Assembly (NCBI RefSeq): GCF_027580225.2 | Contig: NC_073355.2 | Span: 23,587,501-23,651,500, forward strand | DNA from: Misgurnus anguillicaudatus | Taxonomy: Eukaryota > Chordata > Actinopteri > Cypriniformes > Cobitidae | DNA: 64,000 bases | Direction: 5' to 3' | Part shown: one piece after another, positions 53,228 through 64,000 of the stretch | Position numbering within the stretch: the first letter of the stretch is position 1 | Layout of the letters: every line of letters begins with the position of its first letter | Position numbers and translations under genes: made by a program | The notes under the pieces: generated by a model | The model's input: only the letters and a program-made list of their open reading frames with translations | Database searches by the model: none | What the model was told of the DNA's origin: nothing

Positions 53228-56120
53228 AAGTATAGCTTCCTTTCACTTTAATGAGACATCTGCACTTGTTTGTCCATCACAAGCTCTGGGAGACATAAAA
53301 ATGATCAAAAGTTTGTCCCAAGATGTTACTGGGGCAGTACCCTTTAAAAAGGCCCTATGTACCATTTAGGTATAATATAAAGTTATGCCATGGTGTACTT
53401 TTTGCAAGGGTACTACCCCAGTGACAGCTAGGGACAATTTTTTAGACCTTTTTTTCGGACAGTGTAGAGAAATTTTCTCAATAAAGACCCAGCTTGGAAT
53501 TGACATCAATTTAGTTTAATGGATTTAACAAAGCAAAATGAAAATCATTCCGTATTATATACGTTATCATTCCGTATTATATAAAAGTTTTAAAATCACA
53601 TTGTATGTGATAAAGGCAACAATCGATTCCCATTTCTCATTTCACATCATGTTTATTGACCATCAGTGATGCACCTGTATTAAGTCACATATCCAATTAT
53701 GATGAAAAACATTAGCAGGCCTTACATTTCACAGAGTGATGGCAGTAGGGCCGGTAGTTCTCATTCATCGTCCGGCGAGTCGAAAAGACAAAACCCACCG
53801 ACAGCAATGAATGTGAATCAGGACCCGGATCTATGACAGTAGATGCAGGATGGAGTCTCTCGCTCCATTGACCAGCTGGGAAAGCTTCAGTCACCACAGC
53901 AGCCATCTTGGCCCAGCTCAGGAACAAAATGGACTCGCTGGCAGTCACAAGGCCAGTGTGGTTGGAGTGTGTTCGAGTGGCAGGGTACACTCAACACTCG
54001 ATGGTTTCTCTGACTTGCAAACTCACCGACAGCGTTGAATGTTCACTGTAACTCGCTCCGGTTAAGGCGCAGGTTTCGAACACTGTTGAGAAAAACACTT
54101 AGAGGTTACCTCCTACATGCATTTTCAAATAACTAGTTATCAACTTATTCCTGTGACATCGTCATTCTTGCTGTGGTCTGAAGTTCTCACGTGAGCACAT
54201 GGACTGAAGATCCGGTCATACGCACGTTGGGATCTGCGTGAAGTATAGCATGAGCTCTGTGGGGTCTATTATCTGATTGCGGGGGGAAGGGAATGGAAGC
54301 AAAGAGCGAGCGGGAACGGGGGGTCGCCGTCCGGAGAGAAAGAGAAAAATGAAAGGGGGAAGGAGGAATGGAAGGAGAGGGCAGAGGAGTGGAGGTGGTG
54401 AGTGCATGTCTGGGCAAGGGGGTGTTGATCGATTCCAGGTTCAGCATTTCCAGACAGACTGAATGGCAAAGGTCAAAGGGTCTCATTTCCTATGAAAGAG
54501 GGGCTGTCTGAAACGCGCCTCGTCCGTTTGTCGGTTCCATGCGTTCTAAACATTCTCACGTACGCATGTGCAAACAGACGACTAGGGTGCAAACAAGTTT
54601 AGCATGCAAACTTTAGGAGGTGTGACATAACTATGCCGCATTGAAAACTAATGTGAGAGGGATGAGAAGAAGCTTGGTTGGCCTTTAACAACTATTGCGC
54701 AACATTCCCACATGCACAAATCGAGCCAGTGATCTGTTTTTGAAGGTTTGACCATATTAGTAGGAAAAGTGTTTGTCCAGCCATCGCAATGATCGGTTTG
54801 CGAGATGTGGAAAATAGGGGGGAAGGGTCTGGAAGAAAAAATAAGGCTGCCATGACAGATCCCTTCCCCCACTTGGGACTTGAACTCATGACCCTCTGGT
54901 GAATGAGTTCATAGGAGGCACAGACAGTTTTGTAGACCTTGTAAGTTTTCGGAGAAACTTTTAAAAGGGCACCCACTTCTTGGTGTTTAATAAGTTAGCA
55001 TAACAACTATACAAGATGCTTACAGACGCTGACCTCACGATTCTTTTGAAGAAATAAAGTTTGTCTTCGGTAAGTTGGTATACGTGTGTGAAGTTTACAT
55101 CTCTGTTTGATCATTTCAAGTAAGTTAAATACTTGGCCTGCCATTATCGTGCTGGTCACTGCTGCTGGTTTGGTTTTAGGTGCGAGAGGATTATTGATGA
55201 AGATGTCTGCAGTAATGTGGACGGCCCTTCCCCCTCGTCTGGGTGACTGGGTGTATGTCTACCTGCTCCAGACTAAATCAATAGTTTAATCCAATTGCCG
55301 TTCACTTCCATAGGGATTGATATCACCTCAAACACTTACATACATACACACACAAACCATTAGGAGACTATCATGTGAAATACATACTTGCACACTCTAG
55401 TCTCCAGCCTTTCTAACAAGTTAGCAGTTGAAAATTAAATTAGGTATTTATATTTTGAACAAAAATAAAAAAGCATGTCCCCCGGTCTAAAACAAGCATG
55501 CAAAGCTAACACTCGTGCATGTCTTTGTAGATAACATCACATTAAAATCTCCTGCAGTGATGTCTGACCGTATCAGCAACACTTGTCACATTTGTCAAAT
55601 CACATTTGTATCACGTTCTAATAGCTGTCTCTTGCATGACAATGCATCCTAATGGAAAAAATCAAATCTCCTCCGAGCACTAAAAGTCCTCTTGCGTGCC
55701 CTCAAACAGTCAGAGTAAATCACAGGGTATTCGTTTAGGGAGGTGGCAGTGGTTTTGAAAAGAAAAACACACTTACCATAGTGACTCTCAAAGAAAGCTT
55801 AGATGCATACACCCAGTCTGGATTCAGTCTCTCTCTTTCTCTCTCTCTGCTCTTCTCCATACATCGGGCTCGGTTGTTCCACCCCAGCATTCCTTCACCA
55901 CAATCTATCCCTCGCTTCCCCCTCTCCGTGTTTTTCTTTCTTCTATTTTAAAACTCCTCTTGCTCCCTCTACTCACCTTCAACAGTAACATCTCTTTGTG
56001 AATTGTGCGCCTCCTCTTCTTCCGCCGCCCGTGCTCCTCATTTTTCACGTCCCGGTGTCTTACTCTCGCTGTGTCTCTGTCCTCTAGCTGCTGTTAACTT
56101 AACTGCAGACGGTCTGGTGT
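53228..56120. other. Gene-poor stretch; short MITE and unassigned open frames
   Basis: A TACAAAAGCTGTCACT-related MITE remnant is at about 53315-53460. Open frames at 53712-53990 (-) and 54187-54486 (-) show no family motif. I see no supported splice structure. Confidence 0.4.
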
Positions 56121-56129
56121 TTCTCTCTC

Positions 56130-56362
<233 letters not shown>

Positions 56363-56368
<6 letters not shown>

Positions 56369-59250
56369 TTGCTTCGTTCCCGCCCCCGACATCTACACCC
56401 CACACTCTTGTGCACTCTTTGTCTCTCACCCTCTTTTGGGTATTTTTTCTCATCTTCAAACATTTTCACACTCTAGACAGACATTTATATTTTTATACTT
56501 TGACTCTCCGTGTCTCTCTCATCTTTCTCTCTCTCACACATTTAAACACACATTCATGCTTTCCTCGCTGTGTGCCAGACATTTAACCCTTTGCTTTCTG
56601 TGAGCCACTACCCTAAAAATAGTTTGTGCAGCTTTGTTCTTTACACCCCAGTGTAAAGTAACGTAAGTTTTGATTCTTCTCACGTTGCTCATATTTTATG
56701 TGGCACTTAAGAAAGTGCTCATGGTAACTTAACAAAGGTTTTTAAAATGTTTACGCAAGCTTTCAAGCTTATTTTTAAAGAGTTTGCAAAGTCAAATAGT
56801 TTGCAATTATTAACTCACCACATTGTTGTAAATGTATATGATTTTTGGAATGACATTTTAACGAATGCATTGTTTCTTTTCAATAGAAAAACACCATAAG
56901 AGTATTACGAAAAGGGGTTAGACATATTAAATCTTTTGAGGCACAAATGACAACTTTGGGTGAGAACTGCATTTCATCTATAAAATCTAACTTAGATTAA
57001 GTTTACATTAAAAGGTAACTCGTAACCCAGTAAGCGCACACGTGTCTCCAAGATGTCTGCCGAAGTGTGCATCATCTGGAAAGCATCACATTTTAATTAT
57101 TGTGTACAAACTTCTTAAAACAGGCAGATTCTAATTCCAGAAAGACATCTGCCAAATGCCCTTATAAAAAAACACATTTCAGACACATTGCAGATGAGCA
57201 AACATCTAAAAATGAAATCTTTCAAATGAAAACAAGTAGTCTTAAGGCGACGTACACTTGCTACCAGTGAAAAACAAATCACATATAGTATTTTTCCCTG
57301 CAGATAGACCACTAAACTCAGACCACTTTTAGTAGCTGCATTAACGGATCCAGTGTCTGGTTGTGCTGATGGGCCTTTAACCTCTTCCTCCCCCTCATTT
57401 TCTCCATCCATAGTTACATATTGATCAGACATAATGGGAGGGGGTGGTGGAGTTATGGTCACTGGGGTCAGCTCTGTGGCTAGACTCCCTAACCCCTACA
57501 AATGACCCCCACTCCTCTCCCATCTTGTCCTCGCCGACCCCAAGCCCCCCTTTCTTCTCCACGGGATGACCACTGATCAGTCTCAGCCACCGTATCCATC
57601 TGACATTGGCAGCAGAGGATGGATAGAGTGACAGTCAATAGTCAATAGAGGACAGGTTGAGGAAGGTGGGGGTGGCTTTGTGTTGATGAAAGGCTGGATC
57701 GAAGAACGAATGTGGAAGAAGGTAAAATAGTACACGCTAGTCACCATCTACTGATCGTTGTATCTTTCAAAATATGAAAAGGTTGATTCTTGCATTGTTT
57801 TCTGTATGATGAAAATGAATGAGCCTGACAGTTCTGAATTCTGTTGAATTCAATGTAACATCTGCTTTTCTGAAAGTCTTATAGATTAGGAACACATGAG
57901 GGTGAATAAACAATGAGTGATACATTTTTGCTTTGAGGTGAATTAAATCTCTTGTTTGTAAATAAAAACCTTTAAATCAAAAAATACTGGTTTGACCATC
58001 TCCCTAATCATTTACCTTTGGAAAAATGGCAACACTACACAAAACCATGGTGGGCTTCCGCTCCATTGCTTGCATCTGTCTAGTTATCTCAGATCAGTGA
58101 GCTTGAAGGCAATAAGACAGGCTAGGGACAGCGCTTTAAAAGCATTGGGACTCAGTGGCGTGTTTGAGAGTGGATCTTGCAGGCAGAAGTACAATGTTAG
58201 CAAAGCTCCTCCATTTTAGCAATCAAGCAACGCATGGGTCCCTGTGGACCCTCTGATGGTCAGAGTGCTTCAGTACATTATGAGGATCGAGGCACATCAG
58301 ATACCGCTGCTTGAGGCTAAAGCAACATCCTCTGACCAGCTGAAAATCTTTAGTGATTGGATAACAGTGGCGTGATAATGCTAATTGACCATTTCTATAT
58401 ACAACAGACTCATGACTGCAGAAACACAGAAGTTGCAGTGGTATTTTTATGATTTTAGACGGTTCAGCCTTTGACTGAGGCAAGCCAGTCATTAATACTC
58501 ATCTCAAGTGACATGCAGTATTTCTGTCAGAGAAAGAGAGATAGAGAGAGAGTGTGTAAATGCACTCTAATGACATTATTATTTCTACATTGACCCTGCC
58601 ATTTATGTAGTGAGGTTAAGTTTCAAAGATAAGACCCTTTAGCCCGCACACATTCATTAGCGCATCTTAAGTGCTTTACATCATTAAGTGCATACAATGC
58701 TTTACTTTCATCATTTTTCCTTTTACTGAGAATACGTTCTGGTCTAACTGAAAAGGTTAAGTCGCATTTACTACAGCATAACACAGCTGCAACCTCACAG
58801 CGTTCACATTCTTATTGCAAGAAACCTGCACGGTCAGAATGAACAATCCTCTCCAGGAGCGAAGATACCAATCAGAAAAAACAGCCGAATGCAGCTCCAC
58901 GAACCAGCAAATCAATACCAACCACCTTAAGAAGGACTGCACCGGGAGAAAGTGAGAGACTAATAGAGGAAGACAAGACAGAGCGAGGAAGAGTAAAGAG
59001 ATTAATCTGAAGGAGGATTTCCCCTGAAAATGAATCAAAGTTCCCCACTGACATAGTAGGTCAATCAGAGGTAATGCGATTAATGGAAATAATTAGCTCT
59101 GGTAGCCTTTATAAGAGGCAGCAATGGCATCAATGGTTACTTAAAAAAGCCAATACCCTTCTATTCAGAGAAGAAAAATTATCAGTTTGGCACACCTGCA
59201 CCATTGAGATTGCACATTCAGTGTTTCTTTATACGTGGTCACCAGTCAAC
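56363..59250. other. Gene-poor stretch with one unassigned open frame
   Basis: An open frame on the - strand at 57300-57462 has exon-like amino acid composition (PPPPPIMSDQYVTMDGENEG) but no recognised family. The remainder shows no gene, RNA or clear repeat. Confidence 0.4.
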
Positions 59251-59737
59251 AGTAGAGCTGTGACTAATCATTTGCGTGTGTGTAATGTGTATAATAATTA
59301 TGTATATATAACACTTGCATGTATATATTTAAAACATATTTGCATGTGTATATACATTTTTAATATTTACATATAATTTATATATATATATAAAGAGTTT
59401 ATTATTATGTTATCATGTTATTCTTTTGTTTTATGGTGCTACTTAGCTGTATTTTTTAAGTTATGATGGTTTAAATCAAAACAAACCAAGTGCAGTTGAA
59501 TTGAAATTAATTGGAATGCACAACCAAAAAACAAGATTTCTGAACAATTAAAAAAACGGTGGTTATCTCGTTTTGCAACGAAACTCTTCATATATATATA
59601 TATATATATATTTATTTATTATATCAATATATTTTCCTTAAACATATATACGTTGATGTACTGTGTATAATAATTATGTAAAAACAAAACTTTTATTCTG
59701 CAAACGATTAGTCACAACTAATTTTTAGGCAGCCCTA
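59251..59737. mobile_element. hAT-like MITE (AGAGCTGTGACTAATC family)
   Basis: The left end is TAGAGCTGTGACTAATCATTTG. The right part (GCAAACGATTAGTCACAAC ... GGCAGCCCTA) is its diverged complement. The interior is AT-rich with a (TA)n run at about 59591-59611. I found no clean target duplication. Confidence 0.6.
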
Positions 59738-60348
59738 CCAAACATTAAAAAAAATCCTGGGTTGTCCAGCACTGGGACAAAAAGGGACGAACCCAGGAGA
59801 CTGGGATATAAATAACATGCTGGGTTGTTTTAGCCAATTGTTGGGTCAATTATGAACATTTTCTGTGTTAATTTTACTCAATGGGGTAGGTTTGTGCCTT
59901 TTTAAACCTTTTTTGAACCAATGCTTGGTTAATGTACCAGACACAACACCCTAATGATTAACGTTTTCTTTTCATTCACACATTGCACATTTTGACTCAC
60001 ACTAACAGAAAAATGATTCCTTGCGATTCCTTGTCACAGGTGAAAATTCTTATTTAAAAATGTAACATAAAAGACACAAAATTGAGAACAAGTAATGTCA
60101 GTTTTAAACAGTGTTCTGCTATTTACCACTATGCCTTTAAATTTCACTGCAATTGTTTAGTTCTCAATAATATTCAACACTTATTTCATACATTAAGCAG
60201 AAAAAGTAAGACATAAGACATTCTACACGGTGCTTTCCTGACATTTAATTTAATTTACATTTTTTCGTCAACACAGCTGATTCTTGCAAGCACGATTTTT
60301 GGATTCATATGAGGGGTGTAGTACTACAGTTCACATTTTCAGTGTCCT
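59738..60348. other. Probable timm29 3'UTR and spacer
   Basis: This lies downstream of timm29 on the - strand. It is AT-rich, and no further gene or named repeat was found. Confidence 0.4.
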
Positions 60349-61595
60349 CTATGTTGTATTGTTCATCTGCTTTCTTTCAACAGACGTGTCCACCTGCTTC
60401 TGTACACTATCTGACACGCCGCTCTCATCCTCCATCACCACCGCCTTCAATGAATCTTGATGCAGTTTTTCATTTTTCTCAGTTATCTGGGGTGATGGTG
60501 GAACTGTAGCCACCAGAGCAGGAGGCAGATGTCTAAACTCCTCCTCGTTAATATCATAATCCTTCATTTTATGATGAAGCACCCACCAACGTCCCACAAA
60601 GCCCACATCCAGTACCCGTTTGGGCAACTCCGCCCATGGCACAGACATTACAGAACACTGTGCTTCGTACAGACTGGAGACAGGGTCGTTGTCTGCGTAA
60701 TAAGTCAAAGAGGCAAAGCCCACACTGGCGTAGCGCAGTCTGCCCTCGTTTCGCAGCTTCATCAGGCTCTGGACGTGCCCATCTGAGGTGCCATTGCGTA
60801 TCCATGGTGACAGGAGAGCCAGACGGTTGGATGTTTCTAGAAGGCTGGTCTCGAAAGAAGCATCATCGGGGTTGGTACAATAACAGGCATAGAATCCTCC
60901 AAGCAGACCTATGTAGACAGATGCTTTGAGGGGTCGCTCCCGTGCCCCCAACACCACCTCACGGCAAGCCTCCTTATAATCGCTTAAAAGACCACGGCAC
61001 CACGCACCTAAAAACAGTGACAACATATTGATAAATGGTCAGCAACTAAACATATACATTGATCACATTAGATTATCAATTACATTGCATTAAAGCTGTT
61101 CACCCCCCCCCCCAATCACCAAATAGGTACTATGTCTCCCAAAGGTTTTTATTTACACTTCTACTCCACATCCACTTTTAAGGGCCCCAAAGCAAAACAA
61201 TAAATAAATAAAAAATAGAGGGACTTGTAGACATTTACTACATAATGTCTGTTTGTATTTTGGACCATTGTGTATTGTGTAAAGTTATGTGCATATAAAA
61301 GATGCTTGAAATTTAAAAAAGAAATAAAGTAAAATTAGTGAATAAATGTCAGGCTAAGTAAAAGCACATAAATAAATATGAATAAGACCACATAAACTCA
61401 CATGACAGCTTTATTAAATAAACTAAGGCAAGAGGTCAGTAAACGTAAATAAAAAATATTGCGCTCCAGTAACGTTGGAAGCAAAATCTTACCTGCACGA
61501 CTATTTATTAGTCTCTGCCACCTCGTGCCCTTGGTTGTCACTGTAACATTAGCTGCTGTGGAGCACCATCTCTTCAGCAAGCACGAGGCGGCCAT
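60349..61595 (-). CDS. timm29: TIMM29, subunit of the TIM22 mitochondrial carrier translocase
   Basis: Two exons, 61493-61595 and 60349-61007, phase 1 intron of 485 bp, 253 residues (the human protein is about 260). The N-terminus MAASCLLKRWCSTAANV is a typical mitochondrial presequence. Family hallmarks follow: GAWCRGLLSDYKEACRE, then one hydrophobic segment (ASVYIGLLGGFYACYC, near residue 65-80), then the conserved intermembrane-space part (SLLETSNRLALLSPWIRN, GFVGRWWVLHHKMKDYDINE). The C-terminal 45 residues are polar and poorly conserved. Known role: it assembles TIM22 and helps insert multipass carriers, a class that includes the product of the nearby slc25a23. It is head to head with yipf2. 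Confidence 0.94.
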
Positions 61596-62400
61596 GTTAG
61601 CACATGAACTCGTGAAAAAAATGATAGTTCATAGTTCACGAGGGAATCATCACAGGAAGAACTTTCAGCAAGCGGACAGTTTTCAAACCTGGCTTATTGA
61701 AATAACGTCAGCTGATGAAACTGAGGAGCCAAGATGGTGAAAAGCACGGTACCTAAAGTATTATCATTCCGGTGGGGAAACACAATGTTGGCTTTTCGTT
61801 CCACCATGGTTTCGTACGACTTCATACGGCGCTGCGCATATTGTTAGACACGTGGTAATAAAGTATCGCGAGAGCGTTTCAAAAGCTCTGCTTTCGAGTC
61901 AGCCTCGCGGTACTTTGATGTCACATACCGCTCGATTCTCACCGGATTTCGTGGTTACCTATAGTGAAGTTCAACATTTTATTTGCAAATGTTTACTTCA
62001 GTTGATATGTATATTAAAAATATGTAACATTAACAGCAAACATGAAATGTTATATTTCATTAAAATAGATAGTACTTACTGATATTCATAAGGGATTAAT
62101 CATGTAACAATTATACAATTTTAGTTCCGGCTTTGGTCCGGTCACGTGTTCGTGTTTTGACGCGCCGGAACCGTGCAGGTGACGTGGAGTATGGAGAAGA
62201 TAACGCTAAATCCGTGTGTATTAAGACTGTATCAAATCTTTCCTAACTGTAATTGGGTCTGTTAAAACGTCTAGAATCTCAGTTTGTCTAAAGGAACGAG
62301 TTAAAATAGAATTCGTGCTACCGAAACAAGACTGTCAGAGAGTTTTCAAAGAGTCAACATTGACGTACTGCATCGTATTGTACCGCCAGGTAAGTGAATT
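61596..62400. promoter_or_regulatory. Shared upstream region of timm29 and yipf2
   Basis: The two start codons face away from each other, 1.17 kb apart. Between them are E-boxes CACGTG at 61849-61854 and 62143-62148, and the core TCGCGAGA at 61866-61873. A likely non-coding yipf2 first exon ends at a GTAAGT near 62392. Bidirectional use is inferred. Confidence 0.55.
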
Positions 62401-62761
62401 AGCTGTTAGTCTGCTTGTGGGAATAATGTAATTTTGTTTATTTCGAGATTTAATGAGATCCACGCAGAAGACTAAGAATAAATGTTACTACAGTAACCAT
62501 AGTTTAGTCATGGTATTTGTAGTTAAATTATAATGACCACAGATGTACCATTGTCTCACAGTTTACCATGATGTTTGTAGTAAAGCTAATATATAATACA
62601 TAATAATTTTGCAGGCACCTAACTATAATAAACCAATGACTGTTAATGATGATCTGCTGAATTTTTTGATGTCTTTCATATGATTACCTCGTTTATTTTA
62701 CTTTCCCCACAGACAGTATTCATATGAGATCTGTTTGAGAGCTCATCTGTGATCTTCAGTC

Positions 62762-63954
<1,193 letters not shown>

Positions 63955-64000
63955 TGAATTTTCCTTTGGTGGATAATAATGACTCTCAGACAGATCATGT

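Noticed and set aside
54860..54940. tRNA-like B-box (GAGTTCAAGTCCC, - strand)
   Set aside because: No A-box, anticodon arm or acceptor stem could be found around it, so neither a tRNA nor a SINE is supported.

Overview
This is 64 kb of vertebrate nuclear DNA, almost certainly from a teleost and probably a cypriniform (carp, minnow or zebrafish relative). It has multi-exon genes with GT-AG introns and long AT-rich UTRs. It is also dense in short fold-back DNA transposons, many of which I recognise as common cyprinid families. There are no bacterial or phage genes and no CRISPR array.

Gene layout, left to right: (1) the 3' half of a TNRC6/GW182 gene (probably tnrc6c), + strand, 1-3648, with a 3'UTR of about 6.3 kb; (2) a four-exon, convergently oriented gene for a single-Ig V-set membrane protein resembling CD7, - strand, 11861-16688; (3) znf207 (BuGZ), 11 coding exons, - strand, 21365-31160; (4) an SCaMC-type ATP-Mg/Pi carrier, probably slc25a23, 10 coding exons, - strand, 33339-37590; (5) a gene-poor stretch of about 22 kb, 38-60 kb; (6) timm29, two exons, - strand, 60349-61595; (7) the start of yipf2, + strand, from 62762 and running off the right edge. 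timm29 and yipf2 are head to head, as I recall for human TIMM29/YIPF2 at 19p13.2. I checked splice phases exon by exon for all six genes and they are consistent. The derived proteins are 489 aa (ZNF207), 482 aa (SCaMC), 253 aa (TIMM29) and 216 aa (CD7-like).

Functionally these are unrelated housekeeping or immune genes: miRNA silencing, kinetochore/BUB3 loading, mitochondrial adenine nucleotide transport, TIM22 import, Golgi trafficking and a leukocyte surface receptor. No operon-like logic is expected.

The most distinctive content is the mobile DNA. At least a dozen elements sit on TTAA target sites with TTAAAGG-type ends (Kolobok/T2-like MITEs). Several are hosts to later insertions of hAT, Harbinger-like or other MITEs whose target-site duplications can be read directly, so relative insertion order can be reconstructed. 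The most unusual gene observation is that the CD7-like receptor's tail carries WVNM where mammalian CD7 has the PI3K-binding YEDM motif.
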